DNA from: JBFLYN01 sp040756655
GTDB lineage: Bacteria; Bacillota; Sulfobacillia; UBA8153
Direction of reading: 5' to 3'
DNA length: 36,049 bases
Assembly (NCBI GenBank): GCA_040756655.1
Contig: JBFLYN010000035.1
Coordinates: 1 to 36,049 of the forward strand
Shown here piece after piece: positions 8,327-16,479 of the stretch. The position numbers were made by a program, and so were the translations under genes. The notes under the pieces are model-generated. The model made no database searches and had not been told where the DNA came from. It saw only the letters and a list, made by a program, of their open reading frames with translations. Within the stretch, counting starts at the first letter, position 1; each line of letters begins with the position of its first letter.

Positions 8327-8695
8327 ATGGAAGGGATCTTTTTCGGGCTAGCCATGATTCTATTCTCCCTGCTAAGCCAAGCTCTTAGGAGAAAGCCGCA
8401 GGGGCCCGGGCGGTTACCAGGGCCGACGGTGAGAAGGGTGAGGGTTCCCGTAGAGGAACCGGCTCTACCCAGGCGAGGGGCGGTCAAGACGGACGGGGCG
8501 CCGGTGCTCTCTGTTGCCCCGCCCATGGAGGTTCCGGCCACAACGGGACCACAGTTAGTGGCGCAGGCGGCGAGCGCGACGCGACCGGCGCTGGTCCTTG
8601 ACCGTGCCAGCGTGCTCAATGGTGTGATCCTTAGTGAAATCCTGGGCAGGCCCCGGGGCCTGCATCCTTGGCGACCTCAAGGCTGGCGTCACTAG
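8327..8695 (+). CDS. Small membrane-anchored protein of unknown function
   Basis: This 122-residue protein has an N-terminal membrane helix (MEGIFFGLAMILFSLLSQAL), then a disordered, Pro- and Arg-rich middle, then a hydrophobic C-terminal motif (VLNGVILSEILGRPRGLHP). Short proteins ending in a LxxGVIxSEILGxPR-like motif occur in many Firmicutes, but I know of no function for them. The start is ATG 8327 with AGGAGGCGGG upstream. It is the last gene of the nfeD-floA group, 15 bases after floA and directly before a strong terminator, so a role with the flotillin system is a reasonable guess only. Confidence 0.7.
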   Translation: MEGIFFGLAMILFSLLSQALRRKPQGPGRLPGPTVRRVRVPVEEPALPRRGAVKTDGAPVLSVAPPMEVPATTGPQLVAQAASATRPALVLDRASVLNGVILSEILGRPRGLHPWRPQGWRH

Positions 8696-8720
8696 ACCAC
8701 CGGTCACATAGACCCCACTG

Positions 8721-8756
8721 TCTGTCCCCCCTATGTTGCGGGGGACAGATTTTTTC
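8721..8756 (+). terminator. Strong intrinsic terminator between floA group and yqfC
   Basis: TCTGTCCCCC at 8721-8730 pairs perfectly with GGGGGACAGA at 8740-8749, with a 9-base loop, followed by six T (8750-8755). It closes the nfeD-floA unit only about 50 bases before yqfC. Confidence 0.9.
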
Positions 8757-8801
8757 TGTTCCGGGCATAGATCTGATCTCAGAGGGCAAGGAGGGATGTC
8801 C

Positions 8802-9074
8802 GTGAACCGTTCGGGCCGCTTCGGGCAGCGACTGGCGGGACTGCTAGACCTGCCTCGCCATCTGGTCATGAACGTCCCCTACATAGCCATCACCGGCGGG
8901 GCGCAGGTGGTGGTGGAGAACCACCGTGGCCTGCGTCATTGCTATCCCGACCGGATCGTAGTGGGAGCCACCGGCGGCCAGGTTACCATTCGGGGGGAGG
9001 ATCTGGTCGTGGCCGTTGTCACTAAGGATGAACTGATGGTGTGCGGCCGCATTCGTGAAGTAACCCTAGAGTGA
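8802..9074 (+). CDS. yqfC: Sporulation protein YqfC
   Basis: This is a 91-residue YabP/YqfC-family protein, made in the mother cell during sporulation in B. subtilis. It shows the family pattern LDLPRHLVMNVPYIAI, then RIVVGATGGQVTIRGEDLVV and a final ELMVCGRIREVTLE. GTG 8802 is chosen because AAGGAGGG (8788-8795) is six bases upstream; ATG 8796 touches that site. yqfD follows after nine bases. A SigE-type promoter would be expected between the preceding terminator and the ribosome site, but the available 40 bases show no clear consensus match. Confidence 0.9.
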   Translation: MNRSGRFGQRLAGLLDLPRHLVMNVPYIAITGGAQVVVENHRGLRHCYPDRIVVGATGGQVTIRGEDLVVAVVTKDELMVCGRIREVTLE

Positions 9075-9083
9075 CGCGGGAGC

Positions 9084-10274
9084 GTGGGGCTGGTGTTGAC
9101 TCTCCGGCTGTGGTATTATGTCACGGGGTATCTGGAAATCCGCATACACGGCCCTGGGCTCGAGGAATTCGTCAACTGTGCCCTGGCCAGAGGCCTGTTC
9201 TTGTGGAGGGTACGCCGGGACGGTGACACCCTCTTGGCCCGGGTGGGACTGGGTGCTTTCCCCCAGCTCTGGCCGCTGGCCAAGAAGACTTCCTGCCGGC
9301 TGAGGCTGGCCGGTAAGTATGGTCTCCCTTTCGTCTGGCGGCATCTAAGACGCCGGCGTCTTCTGCCCGTGGCGGCTATGGGCGTGGCCATAGCCATCTT
9401 CGTTTTCACCCGGTTCATTTGGTTGGTGGAAGTCACCGGTGCCAAGCAGGTTAGTCCCTACCGGGTCTTGGAGGTAGCCGCCGGGCTGGGACTACAACCC
9501 GGCGTGCCCAGGCATATGCTGGACCTTAAGGACATCGAGCACCGGTTGGTGCTGGATGTACCGGGGATTTCCTGGGCCAAGGTACGCTTGCAGGGCATCC
9601 GTGCCATCATCGACATTGTCGAAAAGGTCCAGCCCCCGCTCCCTTACCAGCCGGTGGGCCCAGGCGACATCGTGGCCAGCCGCGACGGTATTGTTTCCAA
9701 GCTACTGGTACTGGCCGGGGAGCCTGCCGTCCGCGAAGGTCAAACGGTAACCGCGGGCCAGCTCCTTATACGTGGGGTATTGGGTGGGCACGGGATCGGG
9801 TATGGACAGGCCCGTGGCCAGGTCAAGGCCCGGGTCTGGTACCAGGCCTATTGCGAAGTTCCCTACAGGCAACTCATCACCAATCGCACGGGCCGCTCCT
9901 GGGTGCGTGAGGTTGTAGCCTGGCTGGACCGGGAGATAATATGGAAAGGGAGAGAGGAAGTTCCTTTCGAGGAGTACGAGGTGTTCACCAACCGCCGCAC
10001 CCTCCCTTCCTGGAGGAATATTCGAGCACCTGTCGAACTGATCACCTATACCTACTACGAACTGCAGTGGATCGAAGTGCAGATTTCGCCCGAAGAGGCC
10101 TTGCAGCGGGCCCGGGAGAACGCCGAGGCGTCGGTCCGCGGGCGCTTGCCGCCCGGCGCAGAGCCCGGCGAACTTGTTATTGAGGTGATTGCGGGCAGCC
10201 AGACGGTAGGAGTCAGGGCGACCCTGGCGGCAGTGGAGGAGATCGGCTCCTTCCGGCCGGCTGGTCCACCATGA
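9084..10274 (+). CDS. yqfD: Sporulation protein YqfD
   Basis: YqfD is an integral membrane protein needed for efficient sporulation in Bacilli and Clostridia. The N-terminal cytosolic part (RLWYYVTGYLEIRIHGPGLEEF) is followed by a basic stretch and one membrane helix (residues about 92-112, PVAAMGVAIAIFVFTRFIW). The rest is an external beta-rich region with repeated short domains (VTGAKQVSPYRVLEVAAGLG, GISWAKVRLQGIRAIIDIVE). Length is 396 residues, usual for the family. GTG 9084 is the likely start; GTG 9093 is an alternative with a similarly weak ribosome site. It is coupled to yqfC and lies 18 bases before phoH, the conserved yqfCD-phoH order. Confidence 0.92.
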   Translation: MGLVLTLRLWYYVTGYLEIRIHGPGLEEFVNCALARGLFLWRVRRDGDTLLARVGLGAFPQLWPLAKKTSCRLRLAGKYGLPFVWRHLRRRRLLPVAAMGVAIAIFVFTRFIWLVEVTGAKQVSPYRVLEVAAGLGLQPGVPRHMLDLKDIEHRLVLDVPGISWAKVRLQGIRAIIDIVEKVQPPLPYQPVGPGDIVASRDGIVSKLLVLAGEPAVREGQTVTAGQLLIRGVLGGHGIGYGQARGQVKARVWYQAYCEVPYRQLITNRTGRSWVREVVAWLDREIIWKGREEVPFEEYEVFTNRRTLPSWRNIRAPVELITYTYYELQWIEVQISPEEALQRARENAEASVRGRLPPGAEPGELVIEVIAGSQTVGVRATLAAVEEIGSFRPAGPP

Positions 10275-10292
10275 ATCGGGGGAATCCACTTA

Positions 10293-11282
10293 GTGAAGGT
10301 ACAGGAGCAAAGGTTCAAGGTCCATGACCACAACGAAGCCTACTCCCTGCTAGGACCGCACGATCGCTATCTTGAACTCATACAAGAGAGCTTTGAGGTC
10401 AAAATCGTCACCCGGGGTGACGAGTTGATCATCTCCGGCCCTCCCGGAGAAGTTGAGGCAGTTTCCCAGCTAGTACAAAGGCTGCTCGACCAGGTACGCC
10501 AGGGCAATGACCTCTCTGAGCAGGAATTGCGATACGCTCTCCGCCTGGCCAGGGAAGGCACGGCCAGCGACTTGGACGAGCTAGGCGATGACCAGGTGCT
10601 GGTGACGGCCCGGGGCAAGCGCATCCAAGCCCGCACCCTGGGACAGAAGGCCTACATCCGGGCCATGCGAAAGGACAGCCTGGTCTTTGGCATCGGCCCG
10701 GCCGGTACCGGCAAGACTTACCTGGCGGTGGCAGTAGCGGTGGCGGCATTCCGGGCTCGGGCAGTCAGCCGTATTGTCCTGACTCGTCCTGCCGTGGAAG
10801 CCGGCGAAAAGCTGGGCTTTTTGCCGGGCGACATCCAGGAGAAGGTAAATCCATACTTGAGGCCACTTTACGATGCGCTCTTCGATATCCTGGGGGCTGA
10901 TACCTTCGAAAAGTACATGCAGCGCGGCCTCATCGAAGTGGCCCCGTTGGCCTACATGCGTGGCCGGACTCTGGATGACTCCTTCATCATCCTGGACGAA
11001 GCGCAAAATACCACGCCAGAGCAGATGAAGATGTTCCTCACCCGCATGGGTATAGGTTCGCGGGTGGTGGTAACGGGAGACATCACCCAGATCGACCTGC
11101 CCAAGGGCACGTATTCCGGGTTGGAACAGGTCCGGGTTATCCTAAAGGACGTCGAAGGCGTTTCCTTTGTGTACCTAAGCGAGCGGGACGTGGTGAGACA
11201 CCCCCTGGTTCAGCGCGTGGTTTTGGCCTATGAGCGCTTCGACCTGGTGCGGGACGATGGGAGAAGGCAGGATAGCCAATGA
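10293..11282 (+). CDS. phoH: PhoH family ATPase (PhoH1/YbeZ type)
   Basis: This P-loop ATPase, related to the helicase N-terminal domain, is thought to work with YbeY in rRNA processing. An N-terminal KH-like region (residues about 1-100) precedes Walker A GPAGTGKT (135-142) and Walker B FIILDEAQN (Asp235, Glu236), with the motif VVVTGDITQIDLP after it. Length is 329 residues, as expected. The GTG 10293 start has GGGGGAA eight bases upstream. The stop overlaps the pgpH start by four bases (ATGA), so translation is coupled. ybeY lies two genes downstream. Confidence 0.94.
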   Translation: MKVQEQRFKVHDHNEAYSLLGPHDRYLELIQESFEVKIVTRGDELIISGPPGEVEAVSQLVQRLLDQVRQGNDLSEQELRYALRLAREGTASDLDELGDDQVLVTARGKRIQARTLGQKAYIRAMRKDSLVFGIGPAGTGKTYLAVAVAVAAFRARAVSRIVLTRPAVEAGEKLGFLPGDIQEKVNPYLRPLYDALFDILGADTFEKYMQRGLIEVAPLAYMRGRTLDDSFIILDEAQNTTPEQMKMFLTRMGIGSRVVVTGDITQIDLPKGTYSGLEQVRVILKDVEGVSFVYLSERDVVRHPLVQRVVLAYERFDLVRDDGRRQDSQ

Positions 11283-13447
11283 CCAGTTTGGAACAATTGG
11301 TCAAGCGCATAATGCCCCAGCCGGCCCTGGACCGCCAGCGGCCGGTTCTCAACCCGCGGGCGCTGGTAGCAGCTGCCTGCCTGGTTTTGTTGTTCCTGTT
11401 TTTCGTCTATGATCTTACCCCCCGCCAGTTGAGCCTGCAGGTGGGCCATGTGGCCGAGCAGGGGGTCAAGGCTCCCCGAGAGCTGGTGGACCGGGTGGCC
11501 ACCGAGGCGCTGCGGGCGGCGGCGGCGGCAGAGGTCAAGGAGGTCTACGAAAGCGATCCCCGGGTGGCCGAAGAAGTCGAGCGGGAGATCAGATCGGCCT
11601 TCGATTACCTGCACCAGCTGCACGGTGAGGCAGCGTATACAGGCCAAGAGAAGGCCGACTTGTTTGTGAGCCGGTACCCGAAGATCGGTGTAGAACAGGT
11701 CGCGGCCATTTTGAGCGTCAGCACCGAGCAGCTGGGCGCAGCCCGCTTGGTGGCCTTGGACCTGGCCAGCCGGGCCATGAAGACTGGCATCAAGGCGGAA
11801 ACCCTGGAACTCCAGCGTGGCCAGCTGCCTGCCCAGGTCGCGCTGGCTGATGTGGCTGAAGCCGCCCGCCCGGCCGTGATCACCCTGGTCAGCGAGTCCC
11901 TCAGGCCCAACCTGGTGTTCAACGCCGCGGAGACCTCCAGGCGCCGCCAGGCAGCGGCCGAGGCTGTGGAGCCCGTTCGCATCCTCCAAGGTCAGTATAT
12001 TATCAAAGACGGTGAGATCGTAAGCGAGCAGCACATTTTGCTCCTACAGGAACTCGGCATGCTAAGGACCGGTCTTGATGCCCGTGTCACGCTGGCGGCA
12101 GCCCTCATTGCCCTGGGGACGGTGCTGTATCACGGCGTCTACCTGTACTACTTTAGACCCAGCGTGTTCCAGGACACCAGGAGCCTGCTGATCCTCTCCA
12201 TGGTGTACCTAGGTATTCTCTTCATCTCTGGAGGAGTCAAGGAGTTTTCCGGGTACCTGGCCCCGGTGGCGGCCGGCACCATGCTGCTGGCGGCCATGCT
12301 GGACGCCCACGTGGCGCTGATTTCGGGCATGGCCTTGAGCCTGTCTGTGGGCTTGATGGTGGGTGGTGAGTTCCGGGTGCTGGCCGTGGCGGCCATCGGT
12401 GGAGTGGCGGGAGTCTATGCTGTGTCTCGCCTGAGCAACCGCTACGCTCTCATGCGGGCCGGCTTTGTGGTCGCCGCTGCCAATGTAGCCGGGCTCCTTA
12501 CCATGTCCCTGATCTTCGGAGCCCCCTTCAACCGCATTGACGTTTGGCGGGACCATCTTTGGGGATTGCTCAACGGCGTCACTTCCACCATCCTGACCAT
12601 CGGCTCGCTCCCGTTTTTTGAATCCTTGTTCAAGATCATTACGCCCATTAAGCTCATCGAACTTGCCAACCCCAACCAGCCGCTACTCAATCGCCTGCTG
12701 GTGGAAGCTCCCGGGACATACCATCACAGTGTGATCGTGGGAAACATGGCGGAGGCTGCTGCCGAGGCGGTGGGCGGCGATTCCCTGCTGGCCCGGGTTG
12801 GAGCGTACTACCATGATGTAGGCAAGTGCAAGCGGCCGTACTTCTTCATCGAAAACCAAATCGGGATGCAGGAGAATCCCCACGACCGCATTGCCCCCGG
12901 TCTCAGTACGCTCATCGTCACCGCCCACGTCAAGGACGGCGTGGAGATGGCCCGCGAGGCCAAGCTCCCGGAGGTAGTGGTCGATTTCATCCGCGAGCAT
13001 CACGGCACCACCCTGGTGTCATACTTCTACTCGCGGGCCACTGAGAACGGCAAGACCGGCGAGCAGGTGGTTGAAGACGACTACCGCTACGACGGGCCGC
13101 GCCCTCACAGCAAGGAGACGGCCATCGTGATGCTGGCCGACAGCATGGAAGCCGCGGTGCGGTCGCTCACCCGGCCCACGCCGGGGCGCATTGAGAACGT
13201 GGTGCGCGCCATCATCAAGGAGCGCCTCAACGATCACCAGCTGGATAAATGCGACCTTACACTGAAGGATCTCGACACCATCGCCGACACTTTCATCCGG
13301 GTACTGAGTGGAATCTTCCACCCGCGCATCGAGTACCCGGAGGCGTTTGCCCGCAAGGCGGCCCTCAAGAAGACCGCCGCCCAACCTTTGCCCGGTCCGG
13401 ATAAGGGAGAGGAGCAAGGGGGAAATGGCCTTGGAGATCGTAGTTGA
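11279..13447 (+). CDS. pgpH: 7TM-HD cyclic-di-AMP phosphodiesterase PgpH
   Basis: This is a membrane receptor-type enzyme that degrades c-di-AMP. A first membrane helix (residues about 29-46) is followed by an extracellular 7TMR-HDED region (about 50-265), seven membrane helices (about 270-460), then a cytosolic HD domain. HD-domain ligands visible are YHHS (His482, His483), YHDVGK (His512, Asp513), HDRI, TAHVKDG and EHHGT. The length of 722 residues matches the family. It starts at ATG 11279, overlapping the phoH stop, and ends 23 bases inside ybeY, so the three genes are tightly coupled. This is the standard Firmicute yqfF location. Confidence 0.94.
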   Translation: MTSLEQLVKRIMPQPALDRQRPVLNPRALVAAACLVLLFLFFVYDLTPRQLSLQVGHVAEQGVKAPRELVDRVATEALRAAAAAEVKEVYESDPRVAEEVEREIRSAFDYLHQLHGEAAYTGQEKADLFVSRYPKIGVEQVAAILSVSTEQLGAARLVALDLASRAMKTGIKAETLELQRGQLPAQVALADVAEAARPAVITLVSESLRPNLVFNAAETSRRRQAAAEAVEPVRILQGQYIIKDGEIVSEQHILLLQELGMLRTGLDARVTLAAALIALGTVLYHGVYLYYFRPSVFQDTRSLLILSMVYLGILFISGGVKEFSGYLAPVAAGTMLLAAMLDAHVALISGMALSLSVGLMVGGEFRVLAVAAIGGVAGVYAVSRLSNRYALMRAGFVVAAANVAGLLTMSLIFGAPFNRIDVWRDHLWGLLNGVTSTILTIGSLPFFESLFKIITPIKLIELANPNQPLLNRLLVEAPGTYHHSVIVGNMAEAAAEAVGGDSLLARVGAYYHDVGKCKRPYFFIENQIGMQENPHDRIAPGLSTLIVTAHVKDGVEMAREAKLPEVVVDFIREHHGTTLVSYFYSRATENGKTGEQVVEDDYRYDGPRPHSKETAIVMLADSMEAAVRSLTRPTPGRIENVVRAIIKERLNDHQLDKCDLTLKDLDTIADTFIRVLSGIFHPRIEYPEAFARKAALKKTAAQPLPGPDKGEEQGGNGLGDRS

Positions 13448-13904
13448 CATACTGGAAGAGGTAGAGAATCCCGGTCTTTTGGCAATGACTGCCGAGCGCG
13501 CGGCCCGGCTGGCCCTGGAGATGGCCGGGGCCGGTGACCAGGAGGGGGAACTGGGCATAGTCCTGGCCGGGTCCCAGTACGTGCAAGGGCTCAACCGGGA
13601 GTACCGGGGCGAAGACTACGACACAGACGTACTTGCATTCTCCATGAGGGAGCCGGGAGAAGGCGAGCCCAAGACCGAGCTCCCCGGGGACATCCTGGGG
13701 GATGTGGTGGTCTCACTTCCCACAGCCGCCAGGCAGGCCGGAGAGTACGGCCACGACCTGGCCCTGGAGGTCGGCCTCCTGGTGGCCCACGGTGTCCTTC
13801 ACCTTCTAGGTTACCGCGACGATACCCCGGCCGGGGAGGAGCTTATGTGGGAAAAGCAAAGGGAAGTACTGGCCCGTCTCGGTGGCCCCGGGGCCATGGA
13901 CTGA
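13425..13904 (+). CDS. ybeY: Endoribonuclease YbeY with altered zinc motif
   Basis: YbeY is a zinc RNase involved in 16S rRNA 3'-end maturation and ribosome quality control. The family core is ILGDVVVSLPTA and HGVLHLLGY. The canonical signature HGxLHLxGYDH binds zinc with three His. Here His122 and His126 are present, but the third position reads Asp132 (GYRDD instead of GYDH). The ATG 13425 start has GAGCAAGGGGG upstream and lies inside the pgpH 3' end. The reading frame extends back to 13308, but the N-terminus ALEIVVDILEEV fits the family start. It overlaps dgkA by 58 bases. Asp can bind zinc, so activity may be kept. Confidence 0.9.
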   Translation: MALEIVVDILEEVENPGLLAMTAERAARLALEMAGAGDQEGELGIVLAGSQYVQGLNREYRGEDYDTDVLAFSMREPGEGEPKTELPGDILGDVVVSLPTAARQAGEYGHDLALEVGLLVAHGVLHLLGYRDDTPAGEELMWEKQREVLARLGGPGAMD

Positions 13905-14356
13905 TCGCAAGCTTCGGTTATGCCATGCGTGGTTTGGTCCAGGTGTGGGTTAGCGAAAGGAACCTCCGCATCCACGTCGTGGCCGCCTGGGCGGTACTAG
14001 CGCTGGCCCAACTGGTAAGAGTCAGCCGGACCGAGTTCCTGTTTCTCCTGGTGGTCATCACCGTGGTGGTTGCCGCCGAGCTGGTCAACACGTCTGTAGA
14101 GCTTTTGACTAACCTGGTGGTTCGCGACCGCCACCCGGTGGCCGGGGCCGTCAAGAACATCGCCGCCGCTACGGTGCTGGTGGCAGCGACCGGGGCTTTC
14201 ACCGCTGGGCTGGTCGTGTTCTGGCCCTACCTACCGCGGCTCCCCGCGCTGGTCCTGGCCGGGGCCCGCTCCCGGCCGCTGGTAGCCGTGGCCCACGGAG
14301 CCGGTATCCTGGGCCTGGCTGCAGCCGGGATGGTCATGCCCAGGCGGCGCCTGTAG
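13847..14356 (+). CDS. dgkA: Diacylglycerol/undecaprenol kinase family protein
   Basis: This is a small trimeric membrane kinase family protein that phosphorylates undecaprenol or diacylglycerol. Signatures are SERNLRIH (Glu38), then ELVNTSVE (Glu78, Asn81, Glu85) and VKNIAAATVLVA. The spacing matches E. coli DgkA Glu69, Asn72, Glu76 and Lys94 exactly, but the residue matching Asp95 is Asn104. The protein is 169 residues, about 45 longer than B. subtilis UdpK, with an extra C-terminal membrane helix (VAHGAGILGLAAAGMVM). GTG 13847 is chosen because GGGGAGGA is six bases upstream, within ybeY. Kinase activity should not be assumed because of the Asn. Confidence 0.82.
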   Translation: MGKAKGSTGPSRWPRGHGLIASFGYAMRGLVQVWVSERNLRIHVVAAWAVLALAQLVRVSRTEFLFLLVVITVVVAAELVNTSVELLTNLVVRDRHPVAGAVKNIAAATVLVAATGAFTAGLVVFWPYLPRLPALVLAGARSRPLVAVAHGAGILGLAAAGMVMPRRRL

Positions 14357-14377
14357 CAGGGGAGGGGAGGCAGGCTG

Positions 14378-15007
14378 TTGAGGCGAATCAGGACTTTTTT
14401 TGTTACCGGCCTGATCATTCTCATACCGGTGGCCATCACCGTGTTCTTCCTCCGGTTTTTGTTTACCATGGCTGACGGCTTCCTAAGACCCCTGGTAGGC
14501 AGGATGCTGGGACGTGACTACCCGGGGCTGGGAGTGCTGGTCACCCTGGCACTGGTGCTGGCCACCGGAGCAGTGGCCACCAACTACCTGGGGAGTCGCA
14601 TCATCCGGGGGGCAGAAGCCATCATATTGCACACCCCCTTTGTCCGGGGCGTGTATACTACGGCCAAGCAGATCGTGGAGGCTTTTGTGAACGCGGCCAA
14701 CACCCCGTTTCGGCGGGTGGTACTCATCGAATACCCGCGCCGGGGCCTGTACACCCTGGCCTTTGTGACTAGCGATTCCCGGGGCGAAGTTCAGGACAAG
14801 ACCAACGAAGAAGTGGTGAACGTGTTCGTGCCCACCACCCCCAACCCCACCTCGGGCTTTTTCATAATGGTGCCGCGCTCCCAACTCATCAGGCTGGACA
14901 TGACCGTAGACGAGGGGCTCAAGTTGGTGGTGAGCGGCGGGATGATCGCCCCGGCCAATTCCAAAGCCCTGGCGTCCAGCCCCAAGGAGGAAGAGATTGG
15001 ATCATAG
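14378..15007 (+). CDS. DUF502 family membrane protein
   Basis: DUF502 proteins are small membrane proteins of unknown function found widely in bacteria. Two N-terminal membrane helices are clear (residues about 4-28 FFVTGLIILIPVAITVFFL and 50-68). The family's cytosolic part shows HTPFVRGVYTTAKQI, FVTSDSRGEV and the conserved FVPTTPNPTSGFF. The start is TTG 14378, after GGGGAGGCAGG. It overlaps cdd by 11 bases, so the two are translated together. I see nothing that fixes a function. Confidence 0.88.
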   Translation: MRRIRTFFVTGLIILIPVAITVFFLRFLFTMADGFLRPLVGRMLGRDYPGLGVLVTLALVLATGAVATNYLGSRIIRGAEAIILHTPFVRGVYTTAKQIVEAFVNAANTPFRRVVLIEYPRRGLYTLAFVTSDSRGEVQDKTNEEVVNVFVPTTPNPTSGFFIMVPRSQLIRLDMTVDEGLKLVVSGGMIAPANSKALASSPKEEEIGS

Positions 15008-15413
15008 TATCGTTCAAGAGTTGCTGAAGGAAGCACGGGCAGCCCGGGAGCGTGCGTACGCACCGTACTCCAATTTCCGGGTGGGGGCGGCGCTCTGGGC
15101 GGGCGGCCGGTCCTTCGTCGGCGCCAACGTGGAGAACGCCTCCTACGGTCTGACCTGCTGTGCCGAGAGAGCGGCGGCCTTTGCCGCCGCCAGCGCCGGG
15201 GAAAGGCGATTTGAGGTCCTGGTGGTGGTCACAGCGGGCCCTGAGCCCTGCCCGCCGTGCGGGGCCTGTCTCCAAGTGCTGGCTGAGTTGGGCAAGGACC
15301 TGGTAGTGGTGCTGGCCGGTCCGCGGGAGATCCACGGCACCTACCGCCTGGATGAGCTTTTGCCCCGCGCCTTCACCTGGTGTGGTCCGGGGGAGGGGAA
15401 GGCGGCTCAGTGA
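14997..15413 (+). CDS. cdd: Cytidine deaminase
   Basis: This enzyme deaminates cytidine and deoxycytidine to uridine in pyrimidine salvage. It is the short, tetrameric form (138 residues). The zinc ligands are Cys55 in CCAERAA (with catalytic Glu57) and Cys88 and Cys91 in PCGACLQ. The N-terminal AYAPYSNFRVGAAL and VGANVENASYGLT are the substrate-binding strands. The start is TTG 14997 with AAGGAGG seven bases upstream. Its stop overlaps the era start (GTGA), the usual cdd-era arrangement of Firmicutes. Confidence 0.95.
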   Translation: MDHSIVQELLKEARAARERAYAPYSNFRVGAALWAGGRSFVGANVENASYGLTCCAERAAAFAAASAGERRFEVLVVVTAGPEPCPPCGACLQVLAELGKDLVVVLAGPREIHGTYRLDELLPRAFTWCGPGEGKAAQ

Positions 15414-16306
15414 CTGTCTATAAGTCCGGGTTCGTGGCGGTGATCGGCCGGCCCAACGTGGGTAAGTCCACGCTGGTGAACGCCTTGGTTGGACAGAAGG
15501 TCGCCATCGTTTCCTCCAAACCGCAGACAACGCGCAACCGGATCGTAGCCGTGGTCCACCGTGATGACGGCCAGCTGGTGCTCTTGGATACCCCAGGGTT
15601 ACACCGCCCCAAGCACCGCCTGGGCGACTATATGGTGGCCGTGGCCCGCCGGTCGTTGGAAGCGGTAGACGCCGTTATGCACGTGGTGGACGCTTCAGCC
15701 GAAGTCGGGCCGGGCGATGTACACATCTCCGGCCTCCTGGCCCGGTCCGAAGCCCGGTTCTTGTTGGTCCTCAACAAGGTGGACCTCTTAGAGGGCGCGG
15801 ACTGCGACCAGGCCGGGGCCGCCTACGGGGCTTTGGCCCGGTACCAGGCCCGTTTCCCGGTGTCTGCCCTATCCGGCACTGGGCTTTCCCAACTGGAAGA
15901 TGCCCTCTTTGATCTTTTGCCGCCCGGTCCCCGCTACTACCCCGAGGATGTCGTGACCGACCAGCCCGAGTCCTTCCTCGTGGGCGAACTGGTGAGGGAG
16001 AAGGTAATGGAGCTTACCAGGGAGGAGATCCCTCACGCCGTCGCTTCCGTGGTAGAGGAGTTTTTGCCGCGCCCGGAGGGTAGCGTTTACGTGCGCGTGG
16101 TCATCTACGTGGAACGGGAATCCCAAAAGGGCATCATCATCGGCCGGGGCGGGAATCTTCTCAAGCAGGTGGGCAGCCGGGCAAGAAGTGAACTGGAAGC
16201 CCTGCTGGGCTCCGCCATCTACTTGGACCTCTGGGTCAAGGTGAAGAGGGACTGGCGAAACCAAGAAGCCATGCTCAGGTCCTTGGGGTACAGCGCAAAA
16301 GAGTAA
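15410..16306 (+). CDS. era: GTPase Era
   Basis: Era binds the 3' end of 16S rRNA and helps mature the 30S subunit. G1 is GRPNVGKS (residues 13-20), the switch region has KPQTTRNRI, G3 is DTPG, and G4 is NKVD. The C-terminal KH domain is seen in KGIIIGRGGNLLKQVG. Length is 298 residues. GTG 15410 is chosen; the frame extends back to 15380, but the family begins close to the G1 strand. It is the last gene of the yqfC-era run and is followed by a terminator. Its neighbours ybeY and phoH belong to the same rRNA-maturation theme. Confidence 0.96.
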   Translation: MTVYKSGFVAVIGRPNVGKSTLVNALVGQKVAIVSSKPQTTRNRIVAVVHRDDGQLVLLDTPGLHRPKHRLGDYMVAVARRSLEAVDAVMHVVDASAEVGPGDVHISGLLARSEARFLLVLNKVDLLEGADCDQAGAAYGALARYQARFPVSALSGTGLSQLEDALFDLLPPGPRYYPEDVVTDQPESFLVGELVREKVMELTREEIPHAVASVVEEFLPRPEGSVYVRVVIYVERESQKGIIIGRGGNLLKQVGSRARSELEALLGSAIYLDLWVKVKRDWRNQEAMLRSLGYSAKE

Positions 16307-16326
16307 CGGTTTTTGCGATTTTGGTG

Positions 16327-16355
16327 CTCCTGCCATCGGCAGGGGTTTCTTTTTC
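16327..16355 (+). terminator. Terminator after era
   Basis: CCTGCC (16329-16334) and GGCAGG (16338-16343) form a stem with a three-base loop. The outer bases can extend it by G-T pairing. A T-rich tail (TTTCTTTTT) follows. Confidence 0.8.
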
Positions 16356-16368
16356 CACCCGCAGTTGC

Positions 16369-16374
16369 TATAAT
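16369..16374 (+). promoter_or_regulatory. -10 element of the mgtE transcript
   Basis: A perfect TATAAT follows the era terminator. The -35 region 17 bases upstream (TTTCTT) is poor. If used, transcription would begin near 16381 and leave an mgtE leader of about 225 bases. Confidence 0.45.
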
Positions 16375-16479
16375 GACGAAGGAGACAAAAAGAGAGCGCG
16401 TCCGGGAACGCTAGTGGGCTCAGTTGGCGATAGAGTGTTCTTGGCGGCGAATATCGCCCGAAATAAGGAGGTGGTGGGA

